NCBI GenBank assembly: GCA_030066685.1
Contig: JASJBF010000057.1
Span: 1 to 46,990 of the forward strand
Source: Kiloniellales bacterium
Lineage (GTDB): Bacteria; Pseudomonadota; Alphaproteobacteria; Kiloniellales; JAKSBE01
DNA: 46,990 nt
Direction of reading: 5' to 3'
Shown here one piece after another: positions 17,018-24,273 of the stretch; positions within the stretch are counted from its first letter, which is position 1, and each line of letters opens with the position of its first letter. Both the position numbers and the translations under genes were made by a program. The notes under the pieces were generated by a model. It did not search any database. It was not told the origin of the DNA and worked only from the letters and a program-made list of their open reading frames with translations.

Positions 17018-18632
17018 GGATTGGGTTCCACTTCTCCGCAGTGAAGGTAAGCGGAAAACACAAGCAATTCAACGCGAATGCATCGCAATCCGCTGGGCGG
17101 CGCCGTCGGCGGCCGCCCTGGGACTGGCGGTCATGCTCACGGCCTGCGGCAGTAGCGGGCCGAGCGGCCAGGTGATCGAAGTCACCGGCTTCGCCGGCCT
17201 GGTGGCGGCTGACGAGCCCTTCGCCGCGACGGTGGGCCGGGACGTCCTGGGCAACGGCGGCGGCGCGGCGGACGCGGCGGTGGCGATGTACTTCACCATG
17301 GCCGTGACCCTGCCGTCGCGGGCCGGCCTGGCCGGCGGCGGCGTCTGCATCGCCTTCGACCGGCAGGAGGAAGCCGGCGAGGTCATCGACTTCCGGCCAA
17401 AGACGACGGCCGGCGGCGGTGTCGTGCCCGGGAACACCCGCGGCATGGCGGTTCTGCACGCGCGGCGCGGTAGCCAGAGATGGCAGTACCTCCTGCGCCG
17501 GGCGGAGAACGTCGGCCGATTCAATGCCACCTACAGCCGGGCCCTGGTCCGCGACATCCAGGCCAGTCAGGCCAAACTCCGTGGAGATCCCGAGGCCGCG
17601 CGCCTCCTCCTCGTTGCCGGCGGCACGCCGCCGCGCGAAGGGGACAAGCTGGACCAGGTCGAGCTGGTGACGGTGATCTCCGGTATCCGCAGGGAAGGCG
17701 CCGGCTATTTCTACGCCGGGCCCTTCGCCCAGCGTCTCGCCGAGGCCTCGACCTTGGCCGGTGCCGCCATGACGACCGACGACGTTCGCGGCTACACCCC
17801 GCAGGTCGCCGAGGCGGTGAAGGTCCCCGTCGGGCCGCACACCGCCTTCTTCGCACCTCAACCGGCTTATGGAGGCACGGCCGCGGCCCTGATCTGGAGC
17901 CTGCTGACGGAGCTCGAGGACTACGGCGGCGCCGGGGCCGAGGAGCGGGCGACCCTCCTGGCAGCGGCATCGCTCGCCGCCCTGGACGGCCCGGCGACCG
18001 GGGAGGGCCTCGCGAAGATCCGGAGCGTCTTCGATGAAGGCGATCTGCAGCGCCTGCAGGCCTCCTTTCGGCCCGAGCCGGCCGGTCTCGGCGGCCCGGC
18101 CCCTGACGCTGGCGAAGGCGCGAGCTTCGTCGTCGCCGATCAGTGGGGCTCCGCGGTCGCCTGCAGCTTCACCATGAACGGGCTCTTCGGCGCAGGCCGC
18201 GTGGCGCGCGGCACCGGCCTGATTCTGGCGGCCGCGGATCGGAGCAACCCCGGGCCGAGCTCTCCTGTCATCCTGGCCAACGAGAACACCGGCGAACTCT
18301 ACTTCGCCGCCGCAGCCGGCAGCGGCGCGAGCGCGGTCTCGGCCCTGTCCACCGTGATGCTGGAGGCCGTCGCCGCCGAGCGGCCCCTGCCGAACGCGGT
18401 GGCGCGCGGCCGGATCCAGGCGTCCCTGCCCAGCGGCACGGTTCTGGTCGAAAGCGGGCTTCCCGCCGGCGAACGCGCGGCCCTGGCCGCGCAAGGCCTG
18501 CAGACCGTGCCCGTCGATCGCCTGGGACGGGTCAACACGCTGCATTGCCCCCAGGGCCTGCGCCGCGATCCGGACGACTGCGAGGTGGTCACCGACCCGC
18601 GCGGCTGGGGCCTGGCGCGGCGGGCGCAATAG
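17010..18632 (+). CDS. Gamma-glutamyltransferase-like lipoprotein lacking the catalytic threonine
   Basis: About 540 residues. A lipobox-like VMLTAC at 42-47 (counted from ATG 17010) suggests a lipoprotein. The body follows the GGT fold: VLGNGGGAADAAVAMYFTMA and GLAGGGVCIAFD in the large-subunit half, VIDFRPKTT, VVPGNTRGMAVLHARRG, and DQWGSAVACSFTMNGLFGAG in the small-subunit half. In active enzymes the last block is preceded by the autocleavage nucleophile in a TTH triplet; here the aligned residues are G370-A371-S372, so self-processing and hydrolysis of glutathione look lost. The start is uncertain: ATG 17010 gives a long n-region, ATG 17001 is also in frame, and AAGG at 17044 has no standard start after it. 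It is followed by an aminotransferase after four bases. Confidence 0.8.
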   Translation: MIKDWVPLLRSEGKRKTQAIQRECIAIRWAAPSAAALGLAVMLTACGSSGPSGQVIEVTGFAGLVAADEPFAATVGRDVLGNGGGAADAAVAMYFTMAVTLPSRAGLAGGGVCIAFDRQEEAGEVIDFRPKTTAGGGVVPGNTRGMAVLHARRGSQRWQYLLRRAENVGRFNATYSRALVRDIQASQAKLRGDPEAARLLLVAGGTPPREGDKLDQVELVTVISGIRREGAGYFYAGPFAQRLAEASTLAGAAMTTDDVRGYTPQVAEAVKVPVGPHTAFFAPQPAYGGTAAALIWSLLTELEDYGGAGAEERATLLAAASLAALDGPATGEGLAKIRSVFDEGDLQRLQASFRPEPAGLGGPAPDAGEGASFVVADQWGSAVACSFTMNGLFGAGRVARGTGLILAAADRSNPGPSSPVILANENTGELYFAAAAGSGASAVSALSTVMLEAVAAERPLPNAVARGRIQASLPSGTVLVESGLPAGERAALAAQGLQTVPVDRLGRVNTLHCPQGLRRDPDDCEVVTDPRGWGLARRAQ

Positions 18633-18636
18633 CGGC

Positions 18637-19791
18637 ATGGCCCTCAAAGCCGCACAGCGAGGCAAGGTCCCGCCCTTCATCGTCATGGACGTCATGCGGG
18701 CGGCCGCGGCGCGGGAAGCGGCCGGTGGCGAGGTCCTGCACATGGAGGTCGGACAGCCGGGCACCGCCGCCCCGCCGGCGGTCCTGGAGGCCGTGCGACA
18801 GGCCCTGGACAGCGACCGCGTCGGCTACACCCTGGCGCAGGGGATCGAGCCGCTGCGCCGGCGGATCGCGCGCCATTACCAGGAGAGCTACGGGGTCGAG
18901 GTCGATCCCGAGCGGGTGATGGTAACCACCGGCTCCTCCGGCGGCTTCCTGCTGTCTTTCCTCTCGGCCTTCGAGGTCGGCGACCGCGTCGCCCTGGCGG
19001 CTCCGGGTTATCCCGCCTATCGGAACATCCTGGCGGCGCTCGGGGTGGAGCCGGTCCTGATCCCGACCGAAGCCGAGCATCGCTTCCAGCCGACGCCGGA
19101 CCTGCTTGACCGGGTGGCCGGGCCGCTCGACGGCCTGATCGTCGCCAGCCCTTCGAATCCGACCGGGACGATGCTCGACCACGCGCAGCTCGCCGCTTTG
19201 GTGGACTACTGCGCGGCGCGCGGGCTGCGCCTGATCTCGGACGAGATCTACCACGGCATCACCTACGAGGCGCCGGCGGTCACCGCACTCGGGCTGACCG
19301 AAGACGCTATCGTCATCAACAGCTTCTCGAAGTACTTCTCCATGACCGGATGGCGCCTGGGCTGGATGGTCCTGCCCGAAGACCTGCTGAGGCCAGTCGA
19401 ATGCCTGGCGCAGAACCTTTTCATCTCGCCACCGACCCTGTCGCAGATCGGTGGCCTCGCGGCCTTCGAAGCCCGCGAGGTACTGGAGGGCTATGTCGCC
19501 AACTATGCGCGGAACCGCGCGTTCCTGCTGCAGGCCTTGCCGGCAGCGGGCTTCGACCGGCTGGCGCCGGCAGACGGTGCCTTCTACCTCTACGCCGATG
19601 TCGGCCATCTCACCAACGACAGCGAGGCCTTCTGCCGGCGCATGCTGGCCGAGACCGGGGTTGCGACCACGCCCGGCCTCGACTTCGACCCCGAGCGGGG
19701 CCATCGCTTCGTCAGGTTCTCCTTCGCCGGCACGGAATCCGTGATGCGGACGGCCGCGAGCCGGCTCCAGGACTGGCTGAAGAGGGGTTAG
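18637..19791 (+). CDS. Class I/II PLP-dependent aminotransferase
   Basis: 384 residues, fold type I aminotransferase of the aspartate-aminotransferase superfamily. The PLP lysine is K232 in NSFSKYFSMTGWRLGW; SPSNPTGTML carries the cofactor-contacting Asn; ISDEIYHGITYE has the PLP-N1 aspartate and the tyrosine. RFSFAGTESVM near the C-terminus holds the arginine that binds the substrate carboxylate. The closest general type is AspC/AAT-like or MalY/PatA-like, but the amino donor cannot be named. It starts four bases after the GGT-like gene, so the two form an operon; a link between the two products is only inferred from this. Confidence 0.9.
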   Translation: MALKAAQRGKVPPFIVMDVMRAAAAREAAGGEVLHMEVGQPGTAAPPAVLEAVRQALDSDRVGYTLAQGIEPLRRRIARHYQESYGVEVDPERVMVTTGSSGGFLLSFLSAFEVGDRVALAAPGYPAYRNILAALGVEPVLIPTEAEHRFQPTPDLLDRVAGPLDGLIVASPSNPTGTMLDHAQLAALVDYCAARGLRLISDEIYHGITYEAPAVTALGLTEDAIVINSFSKYFSMTGWRLGWMVLPEDLLRPVECLAQNLFISPPTLSQIGGLAAFEAREVLEGYVANYARNRAFLLQALPAAGFDRLAPADGAFYLYADVGHLTNDSEAFCRRMLAETGVATTPGLDFDPERGHRFVRFSFAGTESVMRTAASRLQDWLKRG

Positions 19792-19798
19792 AGCAAGC

Positions 19799-19826
19799 CG
19801 CCCGCCGGCTCAAGACCCGGCGGGCG
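19799..19826. terminator. 10-bp perfect hairpin between convergent genes
   Basis: CGCCCGCCGG (19799-19808), an eight-base loop, and CCGGCGGGCG (19817-19826) lie midway between the aminotransferase stop and the rne stop. The position suggests a bidirectional transcription barrier, but neither strand has a following T tract, so intrinsic termination is not certain. Confidence 0.45.
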
Positions 19827-19864
19827 ATCCGGAAGCGTGGATTTCCTCAGGGGAGGCGGCGGCG

Positions 19865-22474
19865 TCAGCCGCCGAGGCGGTTCCACCAGCCCTTGCGCTT
19901 CGGTTTGTCGTCTTCCGCGTCCTGCGGCGGGGGCGGCGCCTCCTCGGCCGCGGCCAGACCCGTCGGCTCTGCCCCGTTCTCGACTCCCTCCTGGGGTCCA
20001 TCCTGGGGTTCGGCGTCTCCGTTCATCGCCGCCTTGGGCTCGGGCTCCGGCTCCGCAGGCGCCTCCGGGGCCGGTTCCGCCGCGGGCGCCGGCTCGGGCG
20101 CAGCGGCCGTTTCGGCTTCCGCCCCCGCGCTGACCGCCGGCTTCGCCTCGGCCGGGTCCTCGGCCTTCTTGCGGGTGCGCCGGCGGCGCTTCGGCTTCTC
20201 CGTCTTCTCCGGCTCGGCCTCAGCGGCGGCTTCGGCCTCCGCGACGGCCTCCGGCGCCTCGGCGCCGTCTTCGGCTGCCTTCTTGCGGCTGCGCCGGCGG
20301 CGCTTCGGCTTTTCGGGCGGGGCCTCGGCCTCGGCGGAAGCTTCCTCCGCCGCAGTCACGGCTTCGCTCGTCTCTTCCGCGGCGACCGGCTCGGGGCGCG
20401 GCTCCTCGTGGGTCTCCGGGGCCGTCTCGGGGGCCGGCGGCGCCGACGGCTGGGCTTCCCCCGAAGCGTCGTCGCCCTCGGCCTCGGCGGCCTCGATGCC
20501 GGTCTCGGCCTCGCCCTCCTGGCGCCGTCGCGAGCGCCGGCGGCCACCGCGCTTTCCGCGCCGGCGACGGCGCGGCTTGTCGCCGTCTTCCGAGGCCTCG
20601 GCCTCGGCTTCCGGCCCCTCTTCCTGCGGCTCGGCCTCGGCGCCGGCCTCCTCCGTCGTCTCCTCGGCGGCGCTGTCCTTGCCGCGCCGCGACCGGCGGC
20701 GCCGGCGCCGGCGATCGCCCTCGGCCGCCTCGGCCTCGTCGCGGATCGCGACGCTCTCGCCGGTCGCGCTGACGATCTCGAGGCGATGATCGGGCGGGAC
20801 CAGGGCCGCATCGGTCTTGATGCTGACCCGCAGCCCGTAGCGCTGCTCGATTGCGATCAGCCGGTCGCGCATCTGGTTGAAGAGATAGAGCGCGACGTCC
20901 GGATGAACGGTGACGGTCAAGGTGACCGCGCCGCGCTTGATGCCCTGCTCCTCGATCACCCGCAGGACCTGGAGCGCCGAGGAGTCGCTGGTCCGGATGT
21001 GACCGGTGCCTTGGCAGGTCTGGCAGACCACGGTCGAGGCCTCGATCAAGCTCGGACGCAGGCGTTGGCGCGACATTTCCAGCAGCCCGAAATGGCTGAT
21101 CCGGCCGAGCTGGATCCGGGCCCGGTCGTGGCGCATCGCCTCTTTCAGGCGGCGCTCCACCTCGCGGTTGTGCCGCGGCTCCTCCATGTCGATGAAGTCG
21201 ATGACGATCAGGCCGGCAAGATCGCGCAGGCGGAGCTGGCGGGCGATCTCCTCCGCCGCCTCCAGGTTGGTCTTGAGGGCGGTGGTCTCGATGTGCCGCT
21301 CCTTGGTGGCGCGGCCCGAGTTGATGTCGATCGAGACCAGGGCCTCGGTCGGCGAGATCACGATGTAGCCGCCCGAGGCCAGTTCGACCACCGGGTTGTG
21401 GATGGCTTCGACCTGGGATTCGACCTGATGGCGCTGCAGCAGCGGGATGGCCGGATCCTTGTAGAGCTTCACGTGGCGCGCGTGGCTCGGCATCAGAGTC
21501 TTCATGAAGGTCTTGGCCGCCTTGTAGCCGTCCTCACCCTCGATCAGGATCTCTTCCATCTCGCGGGAGTAGAGGTCGCGGATCGTGCGCTTGACCAGGT
21601 CGCCTTCCTCGTAGATCAGCGAGGGCGCGCTCGATTCCAGGGTATCGCGCCGGATCTCGTCCCACAGGCGCAGGAGATACTCGTAGTCGCGCTTGATCTC
21701 CGGCTTGCTGCGCTGGCTGCCGGCGGTCCGGACGATGACCGCCATGCCCTCCGGGATCTTCAGCTCCGAGATGATGCTCTTGAGCCGGCGCCGGTCGTTG
21801 GCGCTGCCGATCTTGCGGCTGATCCCGCCGCCGCGGGCGGTGTTGGGCATCAGGACGCAGTAGCGGCCGGCCAGGGACAGGTAGGTGGTCAGGGCCGCAC
21901 CCTTGTTGCCGCGCTCCTCCTTGGCGACCTGGACCAGGATCACCTGGCGGCGCTTGATGACCTCCTGGATTTTGTAGCGGCGCAGCAGCTTGGCCCGCTT
22001 GCGCCGGTCCTCCTCGACCTCGTCGCCGCCGACGGTGTCGACGCCGGTCTCGGTCTCGACCTCCTCGACTTCGTCCTTCGCGGCGCCGTTTGCCGCCTTG
22101 GCGTCGACCGCCTGCTCCTCGGCAGCCTCTTCGGCGCCGCTGGCCGCCTCGCCGTCGGAGTCCTCGTCCTCGCCGGAATCGCCCTTGAGGGCCGCCTCTT
22201 CGGCGATCAGAGCCTCCCGGTCGGCGATCGGGATCCGATAGTAATCGGGATGGATTTCGGTGAAGGGCAGGAAGCCGTGGCGGTTGCCGCCGTAGTCGAC
22301 GAAGGCCGCCTGCAGGGAGGGTTCGACCCTTGTGATCTTCGCCAGGTAGATGTTGCCTTTGAGCGGCTTCCTAGCCGTGGTTTCGTAGTCAAACTCTTCC
22401 AGGCGCTTGCCGTTGAGCACGGCCACCCGGGTCTCTTCCGGGTGGCTGGCATCGATGAGCATTCGTTTGGGCAT
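19865..22474 (-). CDS. rne: Ribonuclease E/G family endoribonuclease
   Basis: 869 residues. RNase E starts mRNA decay and processes rRNA and tRNA, and its tail usually scaffolds a degradosome. Order: start MPKRMLIDASHPEETRVAV; S1 domain (about 35-205) interrupted by an acidic insert at about 98-157; 5' sensor and DNase I-like catalytic part with Mg-binding D383 (VSIDINSG) and D426 (VIDFIDM), 43 apart as in E. coli D303/D346; zinc link C484-x2-C487 (VVCQTCQGTGH). From about 560 the protein is disordered, Ala/Glu-rich with four Arg-rich blocks such as PRRRRRGKRGGRRRSRRR and KPKRRRRTRKKA, suited to RNA binding. ATG 22474 has GGAG ten bases upstream. Confidence 0.95.
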   Translation of the reverse strand: MPKRMLIDASHPEETRVAVLNGKRLEEFDYETTARKPLKGNIYLAKITRVEPSLQAAFVDYGGNRHGFLPFTEIHPDYYRIPIADREALIAEEAALKGDSGEDEDSDGEAASGAEEAAEEQAVDAKAANGAAKDEVEEVETETGVDTVGGDEVEEDRRKRAKLLRRYKIQEVIKRRQVILVQVAKEERGNKGAALTTYLSLAGRYCVLMPNTARGGGISRKIGSANDRRRLKSIISELKIPEGMAVIVRTAGSQRSKPEIKRDYEYLLRLWDEIRRDTLESSAPSLIYEEGDLVKRTIRDLYSREMEEILIEGEDGYKAAKTFMKTLMPSHARHVKLYKDPAIPLLQRHQVESQVEAIHNPVVELASGGYIVISPTEALVSIDINSGRATKERHIETTALKTNLEAAEEIARQLRLRDLAGLIVIDFIDMEEPRHNREVERRLKEAMRHDRARIQLGRISHFGLLEMSRQRLRPSLIEASTVVCQTCQGTGHIRTSDSSALQVLRVIEEQGIKRGAVTLTVTVHPDVALYLFNQMRDRLIAIEQRYGLRVSIKTDAALVPPDHRLEIVSATGESVAIRDEAEAAEGDRRRRRRRSRRGKDSAAEETTEEAGAEAEPQEEGPEAEAEASEDGDKPRRRRRGKRGGRRRSRRRQEGEAETGIEAAEAEGDDASGEAQPSAPPAPETAPETHEEPRPEPVAAEETSEAVTAAEEASAEAEAPPEKPKRRRRSRKKAAEDGAEAPEAVAEAEAAAEAEPEKTEKPKRRRRTRKKAEDPAEAKPAVSAGAEAETAAAPEPAPAAEPAPEAPAEPEPEPKAAMNGDAEPQDGPQEGVENGAEPTGLAAAEEAPPPPQDAEDDKPKRKGWWNRLGG

Positions 22475-22811
22475 AAAAGTGGATCTCCGGGAAGCGCCCG
22501 GCAATGCCCGGCTCGGCGGGCAGCGGCGCTGATCTCGAGGTGAATGTGAGGCGAGGGCCCGGGCGAACCGTGAGAAGTCTTCGCGAGGAGTCGCAGCTCA
22601 TGGCCAATGGCCCGTTCCCAATTTGAATCCTGCGCCCGTCGGGGGCGGCAGGGTCACTTAACTGGATGCGGGGCCTTGAGCCCCGCAGCTTCGGCTTGTG
22701 CGCCAAATTTGCCCGGACCGCAAGATGGACCCTCAGAGGGCCTGGAGCGCTGGACCGCGCTGGTCCCTGGGCTGGCTCGTCATGCCAGGACGGCGCCGCT
22801 TTGGCGCGCAC
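22475..22811 (-). promoter_or_regulatory. Long hairpin-rich 5' leader of rne
   Basis: About 340 bases separate the rne start from its probable promoter, with no gene. Several perfect hairpins are visible: TGCGGGGC/GCCCCGCA with a five-base loop (22667-22687), CGCCC/GGGCG (22633-22647), CCCT/AGGG (around 22730-22740) and GCGCC/GGCGC (22793-22807). In E. coli the rne leader hairpins let RNase E control its own mRNA; a similar role here is an inference from layout, as no sequence similarity is claimed. Confidence 0.4.
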
Positions 22812-22841
22812 ACAATATGACGATATCGTCCTATCACTCAA
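22812..22841 (-). promoter_or_regulatory. Candidate rne promoter with palindrome in spacer
   Basis: On the minus strand TTGAGT (22841-22836) and TATTGT (22817-22812) are spaced 18 bases apart, a weak sigma-70 match. The spacer contains the perfect 12-bp palindrome GACGATATCGTC (22819-22830), which could be an operator. This is the most AT-rich patch in the rne/amidase intergenic region. Confidence 0.3.
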
Positions 22842-22883
22842 TGAATTAATGTCGTCTACCTGGCAATGCAACCGCCGATTTGC

Positions 22884-22915
22884 TTGTTGCCATCGATCCT
22901 TATCAAGTATATCTA
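22884..22915 (+). promoter_or_regulatory. Candidate promoter of the amidase gene
   Basis: TTGTTG (22884-22889) with TATATC (22908-22913) at 18 bases, or TTGCCA (22887-22892) with TATCTA (22910-22915) at 17 bases. If either is used, the transcript begins near 22920, just ahead of an AAGGAG at 22927-22932, which argues against any translation start before that point. Confidence 0.35.
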
Positions 22916-22954
22916 GCCTACCCTGTAAGGAGTCGGCGCTACATCTGGCAGGTC

Positions 22955-24151
22955 GTGCGGACACTCGGGACAGCTCTGATCTTCCTGGCCGGGATCGTGA
23001 TCGGTGCCAGCGGCGCCCTCGCCCAGCCGAAAGTGACCGCGGTGCGGATCGGCCCGCACCCGGACAAGACTCGCTTCGTCATGGAGCTGACGGAGGAGCC
23101 GGCCTACCGCGTCTTTGCGTTGCCCGACCCCTTCCGGGTGGTGCTCGATCTGCCCGAACTGGACTGGCAGCTGCCGGACGACGCCTGGCGCAAGGGCGGT
23201 GGCATGGTCAAGGCGCTGCGTTTCGGCCTCTTCGCCCCGGGCACCAGCCGCGTCGTGCTGGACGTCGAGGGGCCGGTGCGGATCAAGTCGGTCTTTACCA
23301 TCGGCCCGACCGGAGGCAAGCCTTACCGCCTGGTCGTCGACCTGGTTCCGGTCACCCGCCAGGCCTTCCTCGCCGAACCTGGCCGGGCGATCCATTCGGC
23401 CAAGGCCCTACCGGCGTTGCAGCCCAGCAAGCCGCGGATCGAAGGCAAGACCGACGACCGGATCACCGTGGTGGTCGACCCCGGCCACGGCGGCGTCGAC
23501 CCCGGCGCGATCGGCGTCTCCGGCGTACGCGAGAAGGATGTCGTCCTGCGGGTTGCGCAGGAGCTCAAGAGGCAGCTCGAGGCCAAGGGCCGCTACCGGG
23601 TCATCCTGACCCGGACGAAGGACATCTTTCTGACCCTGGCGCAGCGGCGCGAAGTCGCCCGCCAGGCCGGCGCCGACCTCTTCATCTCCCTGCACGCCGA
23701 CTCCCACAAGTCGCGCAAGGTGCGCGGCGCATCGGTCTACACCCTGTCCGAGACCGCCTCGGACGCGGTCGCCAGCGAGCTGGCGGAGCGCGAGAACAAG
23801 GCCGACCTGATCGCCGGTGTCGATCTCGAGGGCCAGACCGACGACGTCTCCAGCATCCTCCTAGACCTGACCCAGCGCGAGACCATGAACCTCTCGGCCC
23901 AGTTCGCCGCCATGACGGTCGAGGAGCTGTCCAAGCGGACCAAGGTGCTGGCCAACACCCATCGCTTCGCCGGCTTCGTTGTGCTCAAGTCCCACGACGT
24001 GCCCTCGGTCCTGATCGAGCTTGGATTTCTCTCGAACCGTGCCGACGACCGCTTGCTGACGGCGCCGAAGCAGCGCAAGCGCCTGGCAGAGGCGGTCCGG
24101 GCGGCGGTGAACCGCTATTTTTCCTGGCAGGCCTCGCTTAGGCGGTCATAA
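22955..24151 (+). CDS. amiC: N-acetylmuramoyl-L-alanine amidase (AmiC-like, Amidase_3)
   Basis: 398 residues from GTG 22955. A signal peptide (RTLGTALIFLAGIVIGASGA, then LAQ) sends it to the periplasm. An N-terminal AMIN domain (about 27-150, VTAVRIGPHPDKTRFVMELT) targets peptidoglycan or the divisome; the Amidase_3 domain follows from about 180. Zinc ligands are in VVVDPGHGGVDPGAIG (His), REKDVVL (Glu) and FISLHADSHK (His); the catalytic Glu is in SVLIELGFLSN. It cleaves the stem peptide from glycan during daughter-cell separation. The start is unsure: TTG 22880 extends the frame by 25 residues, but it lies inside a likely promoter. An AAGGAG at 22927 sits ten bases before an in-frame ATC. 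Confidence 0.92.
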   Translation: MRTLGTALIFLAGIVIGASGALAQPKVTAVRIGPHPDKTRFVMELTEEPAYRVFALPDPFRVVLDLPELDWQLPDDAWRKGGGMVKALRFGLFAPGTSRVVLDVEGPVRIKSVFTIGPTGGKPYRLVVDLVPVTRQAFLAEPGRAIHSAKALPALQPSKPRIEGKTDDRITVVVDPGHGGVDPGAIGVSGVREKDVVLRVAQELKRQLEAKGRYRVILTRTKDIFLTLAQRREVARQAGADLFISLHADSHKSRKVRGASVYTLSETASDAVASELAERENKADLIAGVDLEGQTDDVSSILLDLTQRETMNLSAQFAAMTVEELSKRTKVLANTHRFAGFVVLKSHDVPSVLIELGFLSNRADDRLLTAPKQRKRLAEAVRAAVNRYFSWQASLRRS

Positions 24152-24273
24152 CCGCGCCACATTTGCCGTCTAGCTGATAGGTGACCGGGCGAGCCTTTGG
24201 TTTGCCAAAATAAACTCAGTGGCGACAACGGCTTAGTGTATACTCCGGTACGTGAACCGGTCGGGAACCTGAC

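Noticed and set aside
19865-20350. Tandem Ala/Glu and Arg-rich codons as a DNA repeat array
   Set aside because: They are codon-level low complexity within the RNase E tail, explained by the protein.
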